Assembly: GCF_008806385.1 (NCBI RefSeq)
Contig: NZ_VZZK01000027.1
Location: 31,110-95,109 of the forward strand
Direction: 5' to 3'
Length of the DNA: 64,000 bases
From: Methylobacterium soli
GTDB taxonomy: Bacteria; Pseudomonadota; Alphaproteobacteria; Rhizobiales; Beijerinckiaceae
A program made the position numbers and the translations under genes. Under the pieces are notes generated by a model that made no database searches, had not been told where the DNA came from, and worked only from the letters and a program-made list of their open reading frames with translations. Of the stretch, positions 35,196 through 43,131 are shown piece by piece; the first letter of the stretch is position 1; each line of letters begins with the position of its first letter.

Positions 35196-35357
35196 GTGAC
35201 AAACCCCATACGAATGCGCTTTCCTCAGGCCAATCAGATCAGTGACTTAGCTGGACGAGCCGGACAAACTATGGCGTTTCTGACAATTGGCTGTGATGAA
35301 GGGAAGACCAGCCAAGGACCGGCTCGCAACCGCGAAAGCTTGAAAGCCAAAGAGTAG
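35196..35357 (+). CDS. Possible small protein, 53 aa
   Basis: A GTG (or ATG 35214) frame ends 20 bp before a strong terminator. The product (RFPQANQISDLAGRAGQTMA, then FLTIGCDEGKTS) matches nothing I know. No clear ribosome-binding site is present. It is listed because the terminator shows that something in this lower-GC stretch is transcribed; it could equally be a small RNA. Confidence 0.25.
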   Translation: MTNPIRMRFPQANQISDLAGRAGQTMAFLTIGCDEGKTSQGPARNRESLKAKE

Positions 35358-35377
35358 CCCACGAGTGCATCGCCAAG

Positions 35378-35416
35378 AGCGGGCCGCCACCTTCAAGGTG
35401 CGGCCCGCTTTCGTTT
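35378..35416 (+). terminator. Strong Rho-independent terminator
   Basis: A 13-bp stem (AGCGGGCCGC then ACC, with one bulged C) pairs with GGTGCGGCCCGCT and is followed by TTCGTTTT. It is the clearest terminator in the window and implies a plus-strand transcript from the preceding lower-GC region. Confidence 0.85.
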
Positions 35417-35685
35417 TGGCACGTCCGCTCCCGCATGACGGGCGCTGCTGACGCTGAACCGGGGGATCGATGCCGCGATCACGCGCCCCGTGGTCAATCC
35501 TCCCGAGGAACAGGGGCGCCGGTCCCGGTACAATCCCGGCGCCACGTCGCAGAGCTAGGGCGTGCTAGGGCGAGAGGGGCGGATCCCCGGATGGGCCTCG
35601 CTCGAAGCACCCGCAGCGCGATCGCGGTCACCCGCACGGCCGCGCCTCTTCGCACAGGGCGAGCGCAAGACGGCGTCGCCGCGCA

Positions 35686-36105
35686 TCAGGGTCGGCCGCT
35701 GCCGGGGGCCGCGAGGCGCGCGGCGGCGAGGATTCCGGTCCGGTCGTCCTGCGCGACGATCCGGCCGTTTCGCCGCGCGAGGCGATCGACCGGAATGGCG
35801 ACCTGCCCGCCGCCGAGGAGACGGCGCAGGCGCACGACGGCGAGCTGGCGCATGCCGTCGGCCGAGGTCCTCACGTCGGCGATGCGCCCGACCGCGTGCC
35901 CGTCCGAGCTGTAGACCCACTGACCCTGGCCCATGCGCCGGAGGCTCTCCGCCAGGATCTGGTAATAGGCGTTGTCCCAGCCATCGGAGCGGGATGGCGG
36001 CACCGGGCCTTGCGCCGACGCCGAATGCGCCACGCCCAGGCCGAGGGCGAATGCGACCGTCAGCCTGCGCACAAATCCGGGGCCGGTCTCACGGCCGATG
36101 CTCAT
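35686..36105 (-). CDS. Secreted PRC-barrel-like small protein
   Basis: Protein of 139 residues with a signal peptide (RRLTVAFALGLGVAHSASAQ). The mature part includes GQWVYSSDGHAVGRIADVRT and GGQVAIPVDRLARRNGRIVA, which has the short-strand pattern of a PRC-barrel domain. It starts within the last 4 bases of the formylglycine-generating-enzyme-like gene (ATGA), so the two are translationally coupled. Its role beside that enzyme is unknown. Confidence 0.65.
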   Translation of the reverse strand: MSIGRETGPGFVRRLTVAFALGLGVAHSASAQGPVPPSRSDGWDNAYYQILAESLRRMGQGQWVYSSDGHAVGRIADVRTSADGMRQLAVVRLRRLLGGGQVAIPVDRLARRNGRIVAQDDRTGILAAARLAAPGSGRP

Positions 36106-37079
36106 GGTGCGCCTCCGTCGCGCCGGACGCAGCGGAAGCCGATATGGCTGGTCGAGGTGTCGATCGGATGCGCATGCCGTGCGGCCGGGCGATAGCGGCG
36201 GCAATAATTCGGGGCGCAGAGATGCGATCCGCCCTTCACCACCCTGCGGGGTATCCGGATCCCGGGCTGGCCCGGGTCGTAGCTCTCGTCCGCCCGGCCG
36301 CCCCGGGGGTTCTGGGGAATGCAGCAGGCCTTGGCGGCGTCTGAGGCATGCCGCGGGACGTAGAAGTCGCTGGTCCATTCCCAGGCATTGCCGATCATGT
36401 CGCTGAGGCCGTAGCCGTTCGGCGGGAACGCGGTGACGGGCGAGGTCCGCTCGAACCCGTCCTCGGCGCGGTTCTCGTGCGGAAAGGCGCCCTGCCAGGT
36501 GTTGGCCATGTGGCGGCCGCCGGGCGTGAAGCTGTCGCCCCAGGCGAATTCGGCGCCGTCGAGCCCGCCGCGGGCGGCGTATTCCCACTCGGCCTCCGTC
36601 GGCACCGCCTTGCCGGCCCAGGCCGCGTAGGTCTCGGCATCCGCGTAGGCGACGTGGACCACCGGGTGCTCGTCCAAGCCCGCGATGGAGGAGCCTGGGC
36701 CATAGGGCCGGCGCCAGTGCACGCCGAACTTGAAGCGCCACCACGAGCCCCAGTCGCGCAGGTCGACAGGACCCCTCGGTGGCTTGAACACCAGGGAGCC
36801 CGCCTGCAGCATGTGCGGCAGCGCGCCCGGATAATCCTTCGGATCCGGCCGCTTCTCCGCGACGGTCACGTAGCCGGTCGCCCGCACGAAGGCCCGGAAC
36901 TGCGCATTGGTGACCGGGGTGGGGTCGATCCAGAACCCGTCGACGCTGACCCGATGGACCGGCGCCTCCTCCGGGTAATGCCGGTCCGAGCCCATGCGGA
37001 ACGTGCCGCCCGGCAGGAAGATCATGTCGGACGCGGGCGCTCGGGCGGGGGACCGGGTGAGCACGGGCACATCGGTCAT
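36102..37079 (-). CDS. Formylglycine-generating enzyme (SUMF1 family)
   Basis: Enzyme of 325 residues that oxidises the active-site cysteine of type I sulfatases to formylglycine. The FGE fold is clear: FLPGGTFRMGSDRHYPEEAP, VPTEAEWEYAARGGLDG, GNAWEWTSDFY and GFRCVRR. The two catalytic, copper-binding cysteines are both present as C288 and C293 in SHLCAPNYCRRYR; many SUMF1-fold proteins lack them. A sulfatase with a C-T-A-G-R motif lies at 21431-23065, a natural substrate. GGAG precedes the ATG by 7 bp. No signal peptide is seen, so it acts in the cytoplasm before Tat export. Confidence 0.92.
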   Translation of the reverse strand: MTDVPVLTRSPARAPASDMIFLPGGTFRMGSDRHYPEEAPVHRVSVDGFWIDPTPVTNAQFRAFVRATGYVTVAEKRPDPKDYPGALPHMLQAGSLVFKPPRGPVDLRDWGSWWRFKFGVHWRRPYGPGSSIAGLDEHPVVHVAYADAETYAAWAGKAVPTEAEWEYAARGGLDGAEFAWGDSFTPGGRHMANTWQGAFPHENRAEDGFERTSPVTAFPPNGYGLSDMIGNAWEWTSDFYVPRHASDAAKACCIPQNPRGGRADESYDPGQPGIRIPRRVVKGGSHLCAPNYCRRYRPAARHAHPIDTSTSHIGFRCVRRDGGAP

Positions 37080-37661
37080 CGCGCGCTCCGTCTAGGGGGT
37101 TGGTTGGGCCGAGGGACGGCGGCGCCTGCCAGGAACTCTGCCCGTGCACCCGATCCGGAAGCCATTCCGGAACGCGCGCCCCCGGGCGAGCGGCACGTGG
37201 ACGACCGCTGGCGGCGGAACCGCGATCACGCCAGGGCGGAACGGTGCCGACCGGACCGGCTCGAACGCGCCGGGAATGATCGACGTCAAGCTCCACGGGA
37301 ACGATGTTCGGCAGGAGCTTGGCATCGGCGCCTCGCAGGACCGAAGTTCGGTGCTTGAATCGGCATCGGCGGCCCGGCCCCGGGCCCTCCGACCGGAGGC
37401 AAGGTTAGGGGAAGCGTCGCCCGGCGCCTATCGGGCGAGCCCCTAGGGTGCGCTTGGGAGCACAGCGGATCTTGCGCGGCAAATCCTCGTGGCCGCCACC
37501 GGCCCCTCGAACGCCGCAGCCGTAGCCGAGCCCCCGGAATACTCGCCAGGGACGTTCGGCCGGCCGGTCCCGACGTCGATCTGCCCCGTTCGCGGGAACC
37601 TGTCGGGAGAGGCGCGCGGAGCGCCAGGATCGCGATCGGGGTGGCGGGCACCCTCCCCCGC
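37080..37661. other. 582-bp gap without a supported gene
   Basis: Frames here are very Pro/Arg/Gly-rich and lack start signals, typical of non-coding high-GC DNA. The right part is 3' of the YihY gene and the left part should contain the promoter of the minus-strand FGE operon. Confidence 0.4.
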
Positions 37662-38690
37662 TCAGGTCTGCGAAGGGCCGACCGTGTCGGCCGCGTAGGC
37701 CTCGCGCGATCCGAGCGGCTTCGGCGCGCCCTCGGTGCTGTCGCGGGCGGTCTGCCGTTCCATCTCGGCGTTCAGTTCGGCCCCGAGCAGCACGATGACG
37801 GCCGACAACCAGATCCATGTCATGAATCCGATCACGGCTCCCAAGGAGCCGTAGATGCGGTTGTAGCTGTCGAAGCTGGCGACGTACCAGGAGAACAGCA
37901 CGGAGGCGCAGACCCAGGACAAAGCCGCGACGACGCTGCCCCAGGTCACCCAGCGCCACTTGGCATCGCGTCGGCTCGGACCGTAGCGGTAGATCAGCGA
38001 CAGGCCGATGCTGACGAGCAGAAGCATCGCGGGCCAGCGCGCGATGCGCAGCGCCGCATCCGTGACCGCACCGAGGCCGATCAGCGTGAGGATAACGGGG
38101 AGCACCACCAGCATCGCGGTGATCGCCAGCGCGAACAGGATGCCGCTGAGGGTGAACAGGAGCGTCGTCGCGTAGAAGCGGATCAGCGTCCGCTTCTCGT
38201 TCTCCTTGTAGATGACGTTGAGCGCATCGAAGAGCGCGCTCACACCCGAATTGGCGCTCACGAACGCGATTCCGAGACTGACGATGGATGCGGCGCTGAG
38301 TGTGCCGGTGCTCTGCCGGGCCACCCGGATCAACTGATCCGCGATCAGGTCGAGGATTCCCTTCGGGAGAACGCCCGCCAGCAGGTTGAGATGCTGGCTG
38401 ATGGCATTCGGATCTAGGAACAGCCCGTAGAGGGACACGATCGTCGCCAGGCCGGGGAAGATCGCCAGAAGCGCGAAGAACGCGACGCCGCCCGCCGTGG
38501 CGAGCACGCGGTCCCGCGGCACGGACCACACCACGCGCCAGAGGATGTCCATCCAGCCGCGAGCCGGGATCTGACCGGGCTGCGTCGCGGTTCGGCCGCG
38601 GCCGGGCTCACGGGCGCGCGCAAGATCGATCGCGGTCTCCTCCGGGGAACGCGTTCCGACCCGGCGCCATCCTGCCTCGTCCTCGGGCAT
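37662..38690 (-). CDS. YihY/BrkB-family inner-membrane protein
   Basis: Protein of 342 residues with about six transmembrane helices. The family signature ATAGGVAFFALLAIFPGLAT follows the first cytosolic segment, and SYNRIYGSLGAVIGFMTWIW is the conserved last helix pair. The N-terminal 45 residues are charged and the C-terminus is Ala/Ser-rich. Once called ribonuclease BN, the family has no proven enzymatic function. The ATG at 38690 is preferred over the GTG just before it because GGGGA is then 5 bp upstream. Confidence 0.9.
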   Translation of the reverse strand: MPEDEAGWRRVGTRSPEETAIDLARAREPGRGRTATQPGQIPARGWMDILWRVVWSVPRDRVLATAGGVAFFALLAIFPGLATIVSLYGLFLDPNAISQHLNLLAGVLPKGILDLIADQLIRVARQSTGTLSAASIVSLGIAFVSANSGVSALFDALNVIYKENEKRTLIRFYATTLLFTLSGILFALAITAMLVVLPVILTLIGLGAVTDAALRIARWPAMLLLVSIGLSLIYRYGPSRRDAKWRWVTWGSVVAALSWVCASVLFSWYVASFDSYNRIYGSLGAVIGFMTWIWLSAVIVLLGAELNAEMERQTARDSTEGAPKPLGSREAYAADTVGPSQT

Positions 38691-38801
38691 CACGGTCCCC
38701 GCTCAAGCGCGATGTCGGCCCGCGCGCCTATAGGACGACGTGGTGCGGCCCGCGCAGGCCGGGACGGCTCGATGCGAGCGCGCGCGCGTCGCTCTGACTT
38801 C

Positions 38802-39089
38802 TCACGAGACGGCCCTGAGCTTGTCGGCCATCGATTGCGCCTTGTCCCGCCGCGACGAGAAGATCAGCGTGAAGAACACCCGCTGGACGCCGAGCTCGGC
38901 CAATCTGGCCTCGCATTGCTCCGCGAGCTTGCAGATGTCGCTCAGTTCGCCTTCGATGTTGGTGCCGTTCGGATGCATCTCGGCATCGAGGCCACTCGCA
39001 TCGATGATTGCCTTGATCTCCTTCACGTAAGGCGAGACGGAGGGCCCGACGCCCATCGGGACGATGCAGAGATCAGCGACGACTTTCAT
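38802..39089 (-). CDS. MTH1187-type thiamine-binding protein (DUF77)
   Basis: Protein of 95 residues. It starts MKVVADLCIVPMGVGPSVSP, with the typical VAxxxIxPxG pattern, and continues AEMHPNGTNIEGE and FFTLIFSSRRDK, as in the MTH1187/YkoF small ferredoxin-fold family that binds thiamine or its pyrimidine part. AGGA lies 5 bp before the ATG. It probably has a cytosolic ligand-carrying role; the neighbours give no further clue. Confidence 0.85.
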   Translation of the reverse strand: MKVVADLCIVPMGVGPSVSPYVKEIKAIIDASGLDAEMHPNGTNIEGELSDICKLAEQCEARLAELGVQRVFFTLIFSSRRDKAQSMADKLRAVS

Positions 39090-39399
39090 GGTGGTCCTCG
39101 GCACGTTCGCGGATGCTCGGCAGGCCCCCACGGAAGCGTCGCGGCCGATCATCCTGAGCGGAGCGCCACCCTAGCAACCCGATCGATCCGCCGTCGATCC
39201 CGGCCTGATGGACGTCCGCAAACCCGCCGCCGGAACAAGGGCCGATGCGAACCCCGGGATGAATCGCCCGCGCCGGATCGGCCGAGCCACCGCGCGTCGG
39301 TAAGGCAGCACCCGGGACAAGGCACCCATGCATCGGCCCGATCCGGACGGCACCGAGCCCGACATGGTCCGAACCCGAACGTTGCCAGGCTTACGAAGT
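39090..39399. other. 310-bp gap without a supported gene
   Basis: No gene or clear structure was seen. It lies between the 5' end of the minus-strand thiamine-binding gene and the 3' end of the minus-strand small gene at 39400, so it probably holds the promoter of the former. Confidence 0.4.
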
Positions 39400-39690
39400 T
39401 TAAGTGTCCGCGTCCGGAGAAATGTCTCTGCGTGACATTCTCTCGGCGAATTCCAACACCGCCATGCGCGAAGGCTCGTCATCGATCGCCAGAAAGGCCT
39501 TCAACAATCTCAGACTGTCGAGAATTTGCTTTTCCTTGAATATTTTTTGTTCATCAGTGAGACTCAACACAGATGTGTCTCTCACAAAGGACTTTCGATT
39601 TTCTTCCGGGTTGAGAGCATCGGCGTCAACCCCGAGAGTACCGGCCAAGCGCTTGAGAAAGATCACGGCTGCTTCGTCCTGCGTCGTCAC
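39400..39690 (-). CDS. Small helical protein divergent from luxR
   Basis: Protein of 96 residues, charged and helical. The segment LRLLKAFLAIDDEPSRMAVL resembles the tail of small rhizobial regulators. The gene is less G/C-rich than its neighbours. The start is GTG at 39690 with GAGAGG 6 bp upstream. Its position back-to-back with luxR, sharing a 105-bp promoter region, suggests a part in quorum sensing, for example as an anti-activator, but nothing in the sequence proves this. Confidence 0.6.
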   Translation of the reverse strand: MTTQDEAAVIFLKRLAGTLGVDADALNPEENRKSFVRDTSVLSLTDEQKIFKEKQILDSLRLLKAFLAIDDEPSRMAVLEFAERMSRRDISPDADT

Positions 39691-39795
39691 GCATCGCCTC
39701 TCTGAACATTCACGAATGAATGGTTAAATGAACCTGGAAAGATTTCAAGATTTTCGCATCGCGACAATCCGTCTTACCAGGCGTCCCGAGAGAAC

Positions 39796-40623
39796 TTGAC
39801 CTGTGCTTCGGACCGGCCAACGACGAATGAGCCTTTCGCAGATCAACGACATTTGATACCACCGTTTGTCACTGATCTGAAACTGCTGGTTGTGGCTGAT
39901 ATCCGTCAGGTTTCCTTCGAGATCATCCATCGGCTTCGGGATGCGCGAACCTGCACCGAGGTCTATGGCGAGTTGCGCGCGGCCGGCAGCCGCTTCGGTT
40001 ACGACGCTTTCCTGATCGGCGGATTGCCTCAGACCGAGGCGGAAGGCCTGCTCGATTGCGCGATGATCTCGGGCTGGCCGCCAGGTTGGTCGCAGCGCTA
40101 CCACGCCCGCGGCTACCTGCGGCAGGATCCGGTCATTCGGCGCATCCGCGTCACGGCAGATCCCTTCCTGTGGGCGGATGCCCCCTTCGACAAGGCGGAT
40201 GAGCGCGCCGCCCAGGTGATGAACGAGGCCCGCGAATTCGCGCTGAACGATGGCTTCTGCGTGCCATTCCACGATCTGGATGGGACTGAGGCCGGTGTGA
40301 GCTTCGGCGGCGACCGCCTGACGCTGTCCGAGGACGAGAAGGCCGGGCTGCACCTCGTCGCGATCTACGCCATGTCGAAGGCCCGAGCGGTCACGCAAGC
40401 CCGCTCCCGCGGCGTCGAGCGCGCGAACGGGCATCTGACCGATCGTGAGATCGAGTGCCTCAAGTGGAGTGCGGCGGGCAAGAGCGCCTGGGACACGTCG
40501 CAGATCCTCACGATCTCCGCCCGCACCGTCGAGGCGCATCTGGCGAGCGCCGCGCGCAAGCTCAACGCCGTCAACCGCGTCCAGTCGATCGCGGAAGCCA
40601 TGCGGCGCGGGATCATAACCTGA
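39796..40623 (+). CDS. LuxR-type quorum-sensing regulator
   Basis: Autoinducer-responsive activator of up to 275 residues. The N-terminal autoinducer-binding domain shows the conserved Trp and Tyr region (GWPPGWSQRYHARGYLRQDP, with DPV as usual) and FCVPFHD. The C-terminal HTH is LTDREIECLKWSAAGKSAWD followed by ISARTVEAHLASAARKLNAV. The start is unsure: TTG at 39796 gives the longest form; GTG at 39892 gives a 243-residue protein closer to the family norm. It lies 86 bp upstream of luxI and divergent from a small gene. Confidence 0.9.
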   Translation: MTCASDRPTTNEPFADQRHLIPPFVTDLKLLVVADIRQVSFEIIHRLRDARTCTEVYGELRAAGSRFGYDAFLIGGLPQTEAEGLLDCAMISGWPPGWSQRYHARGYLRQDPVIRRIRVTADPFLWADAPFDKADERAAQVMNEAREFALNDGFCVPFHDLDGTEAGVSFGGDRLTLSEDEKAGLHLVAIYAMSKARAVTQARSRGVERANGHLTDREIECLKWSAAGKSAWDTSQILTISARTVEAHLASAARKLNAVNRVQSIAEAMRRGIIT

Positions 40624-40643
40624 GACCACCGGCCCGCTCCACC

Positions 40644-40657
40644 TCGTAGATTTACGA
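40644..40657. promoter_or_regulatory. Candidate lux box upstream of luxI
   Basis: TCGTA-GATT-TACGA is a 5-bp perfect dyad located 52-66 bp before the luxI ATG, in the luxR-luxI gap. LuxR-type proteins bind imperfect dyads of about 18-20 bp just upstream of the -35 region of luxI. This one is short but well placed. Confidence 0.4.
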
Positions 40658-40709
40658 ATGTCGGCCGTGCCCGGCATGCCCGATCCTCCTGGAAACAGAG
40701 AGGTTGGGC

Positions 40710-41372
40710 ATGTTCAAGCTGTTCAGCGGACAATCCGGATCAGGCAATGCCGATCTGATGGATAAGGTTTATCGGTTCCGCCACGATTTCTTCGTCGGTC
40801 ACCTGAAGTGGGAGGCCTGCCGAAAGCCGGACGGGCGTGAGATCGACCAGTTCGACACGCCGCATTGTTACCATGTCGTCGGGCTGGAGAAGGGTGAGGT
40901 CGTCTCCTACTCCCGTCTCCTTCCGACGACCCGGCCCCACCTGCAGACGCACCTCTACCCCGAGATTCTTCAGGGCGCGCCCTCGCCCTCGGGCCCGCAT
41001 ATCTACGAGTGGACGCGATGCGCCGTCGCCCCCGCCAAGCGCGAGAGCAGCCGCGGCGGCGACGCGGTCTCGGGCCCGTCCTTCACGGCGGTGGCCGAGG
41101 CGGCGGCCTTCCTGGGCCTCGAAGGGCTCCTGGTGCAGACCCATCCGATCCTGGTGAGCCGCCTGATGAGCTTCGGCTGGGACGTCGATCCCCTCGCCTT
41201 GCCCTGCACCTACGGCGATTCCAGCATCCTGCCGATCTATGCCCGGCTCGCGCCGGATACGATCGAGACGCACCGGCAGACCTTCAAGCTGTCCGGCCCG
41301 GTGCTCGACGTCGAGCGCATCCGGATCCCGCGCCAGCCGGTCATCGACCTGCCGAGCCGACGCTCGGCCTAG
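40710..41372 (+). CDS. LuxI-family acyl-homoserine-lactone synthase
   Basis: Enzyme of 220 residues that makes an N-acyl-homoserine lactone from S-adenosylmethionine and an acyl donor. Conserved residues are visible: the N-terminal YRFRHDFFVGHLKW segment (Arg, Phe, Trp), EIDQFDTPHCYH (the paired acidic residues), VVSYSRLLPTTRPH (Arg) and YEWTRCAVAP (Glu, Arg). The acyl chain cannot be read from sequence. AGAGAGG lies 6-7 bp upstream of the ATG at 40710. With the LuxR gene just upstream it forms a complete quorum-sensing pair. Confidence 0.93.
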   Translation: MFKLFSGQSGSGNADLMDKVYRFRHDFFVGHLKWEACRKPDGREIDQFDTPHCYHVVGLEKGEVVSYSRLLPTTRPHLQTHLYPEILQGAPSPSGPHIYEWTRCAVAPAKRESSRGGDAVSGPSFTAVAEAAAFLGLEGLLVQTHPILVSRLMSFGWDVDPLALPCTYGDSSILPIYARLAPDTIETHRQTFKLSGPVLDVERIRIPRQPVIDLPSRRSA

Positions 41373-41405
41373 CCGGCCTCTCCGCTAACACCCCAAGGTA
41401 TCACC

Positions 41406-41609
41406 ATGTCGGAGCCCATCGTGCTGTCGGGTCCAGAGCCAATCAGCCCCATCGAGCGAACCATCGCCTGCTGCCTCGAAGCGCGGGAGGCGATGGGTCA
41501 GATCGCCGACCCGTTCCTTCAGACGCTGATGGACATGCTGTTGCTGGAACTCGGCAGCCGCCTGGCCGCGGACCTGCACCCGTCCGTTCCCGACGCCTTC
41601 CGATCCTAG
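41406..41609 (+). CDS. Small protein downstream of luxI, 67 aa
   Basis: Unrecognised helical protein (RTIACCLEAREAMGQIADPF, then LLLELGSRLAADL) with an AAGG site 8 bp before the ATG. It begins 33 bp after luxI and is followed by a GC-rich hairpin at 41624-41648, so it probably ends the luxI transcript. Confidence 0.55.
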   Translation: MSEPIVLSGPEPISPIERTIACCLEAREAMGQIADPFLQTLMDMLLLELGSRLAADLHPSVPDAFRS

Positions 41610-41623
41610 GAAACGAGGCCCGT

Positions 41624-41648
41624 CGGCACCGCAATCCCGGCGGTGCCG
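41624..41648 (+). terminator. Hairpin after the luxI-downstream gene
   Basis: Perfect 9-bp arms CGGCACCGC and GCGGTGCCG with a 7-base loop lie 14 bp after the stop codon. There is no T-tract, so termination is likely but not certain. Confidence 0.5.
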
Positions 41649-41739
41649 CGACCGCGATGGCAGGGAGCCGCTCGGTCCGTTCAGGCGGAACGACACAATC
41701 GTGGAAAGGCGCCGATCCTTTCCGGCAGGAGGAGTGTGC

Positions 41740-41991
41740 ATGCCGCGCTACTACTTCGATCTCCACGACTGCATCTCGGTGCGCGACGAGCTAGGGCTCG
41801 ACCTCCCGGATCTCGCGGCGGTGCGGACCGAGGCGCATCGCGCGCTCGCCGAGCTTGCCGCCAACCACACGGCCGAAGACGGCAGCGTGCAGATCTGCAC
41901 GGAGGTCCGGGATCGGGAGGGGAACTGCGTCCTCAGCGCGACGCTGCTGATCCTGTCGAAGCTGCACACCCCCGTCATGAGCGGCCCCTGA
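41740..41991 (+). CDS. DUF6894-type small protein
   Basis: Protein of 83 residues. The start MPRYYFDLHDCISVRDELGL, then DLPDLAAVRTEAHRALAEL, is the signature of a small family that is very common in Methylobacterium and other Rhizobiales (F-D-x-H-D/N, then D-x-x-G, then A-x-x-E-A). Function is unknown. A GGAGGAG site precedes the ATG. Confidence 0.8.
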   Translation: MPRYYFDLHDCISVRDELGLDLPDLAAVRTEAHRALAELAANHTAEDGSVQICTEVRDREGNCVLSATLLILSKLHTPVMSGP

Positions 41992-42385
41992 TCCGATTGT
42001 CCGGGCATCGATCCGCATGACGATGCGATCCGTCGGGCTCGCCACGGGACCGGCCGTTCGCCCTCTGGTCCACGCGGCGCCGCCGAGCCCCGAGCACCCG
42101 AATGGCCGCGGCGATCCGCCTCGGCTCAGGCCTTCCTGTGCGACGCTTCCGCCGAAGCGGAGGGGTGCCTGACGCGAGAGCGGATCTGTCCGCTCCCGGG
42201 CCTGAAACCCGCATCTGCCCTGCAAGCAACCTGAGAGGATTCCGCGTCACGGCCCGGGCCACCGGGGCCGGCCGGTCGGCCACCACGCGTCGAGCAACAA
42301 TTTTGCTCAGCAGGGTCGCTCGTTCAATGAGCGTTCAAGTTAGAACCTCTTAAAAGTGCGGGACTCCTTTCCGCACGGATTTCTC
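41992..42385. other. 394-bp gap upstream of the EcfG-like sigma gene
   Basis: No gene supported. The last 70 bp are A/T-richer and contain two CGTTCAA direct repeats 4 bp apart (about 42320-42337), the first within a GCTC-N7-GAGC dyad. This should be the sigma-factor promoter; no EcfG-type GGAAC/GTT pair was identified. Confidence 0.4.
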
Positions 42386-43087
42386 ATGATGCGACTTGCG
42401 CTGCCCGCCATCGCTGTGCCCGAAGCCGACGAGATCGATGTTGCGGCAGCGGTTCGGGACCACCTCGGTGTCGAGCTCCAGGCCTATTTCGGCGAGGCGC
42501 TGACCGAGGCGCTGCCGGAGCGGCTCCTCGGCCTTCTGACGCGGTTCGAGGTCGCCCTCGCGGCGCGCGGGCAGCAGGTGACGCAGGATTTTCGCGCCGG
42601 TTTGATGAAGGCGTTGCCGGCGCTGCGCACATTCGGCTTCTCCCTCACGGGGGACGCCACGCGAACCGACGATCTGGTCCAGGAGACCCTGGTGAAGGCC
42701 TGGGCCAACCAGCACCGGTTCCAGCCCGGCTCGAACATGGTCGCGTGGCTGTTCACCATCATGCGCAACCAGTTCTACTCGGAGATCCGCAAGGGCAAGC
42801 GCGAGGTCGAGGATGCCGAAGGCGCGCACGCGGCGCGCCTCACGGCCCAGCCCGAGCAGGACGGCGTCATCGCGCTGAAGCGCCTCTACGCGATCCTGGC
42901 GAAGGTGCCGGCCGCGCAGCGCGAAGCGCTCCTCCTCGTCGGTGCCGAAGGCTACACCTACGAGGAGGCCGCCGCGCGACTGCAATGTCAGGTCGGCACG
43001 GTGAAGAGCCGCGTCAGCCGGGCCCGGACGCATCTGGCCGGCCTGCTCGGCTTCGACGACGCCCAGGCCGCCGTCGACGGGATCTGA
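42386..43087 (+). CDS. EcfG-type (ECF15) sigma factor with N-terminal NepR-like segment
   Basis: Sigma factor of 233 residues for the alphaproteobacterial general stress response. Region 2 is ALPALRTFGFSLTGDATRTD followed by DLVQETLVKAWANQHRF, and region 4 is LPAAQREALLLV-like text (VPAAQREALLLVGAEGYTYE, then GTVKSRVSRARTHL). Residues about 27-55 (LGVELQAYFGEALTEALPER, then LLGLLTRFE) align with the NepR anti-sigma core (IGRQLRxxYDEVxxEPIPDRFLDLLxxLD). EcfG proteins normally begin at region 2, so this appears to be an anti-sigma/sigma fusion. Start chosen at ATG 42386; GTG 42356 is an alternative. No phyR gene lies nearby. Confidence 0.85.
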   Translation: MMRLALPAIAVPEADEIDVAAAVRDHLGVELQAYFGEALTEALPERLLGLLTRFEVALAARGQQVTQDFRAGLMKALPALRTFGFSLTGDATRTDDLVQETLVKAWANQHRFQPGSNMVAWLFTIMRNQFYSEIRKGKREVEDAEGAHAARLTAQPEQDGVIALKRLYAILAKVPAAQREALLLVGAEGYTYEEAAARLQCQVGTVKSRVSRARTHLAGLLGFDDAQAAVDGI

Positions 43088-43131
43088 CCCGCATTCCAGT
43101 GCAGCTCAAACCGCTCCCGGGTTCTCCCCGC

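Larger units (their letters stand above)
34933..35685. other. 753-bp gap holding a possible small gene and a terminator
   Basis: Bases about 34985-35360 are lower in G/C than the surroundings. Within them lie a possible 53-codon gene (35196-35357) and a strong terminator (35378-35416), listed separately. From 35417 to 35685 I see nothing supported. Confidence 0.45.

Noticed and set aside
35686..37296. 536-codon minus-strand frame across the FGE gene
   Set aside because: Only its last 140 codons (the secreted PRC-barrel-like protein) are real; the rest is an out-of-frame shadow of FGE.
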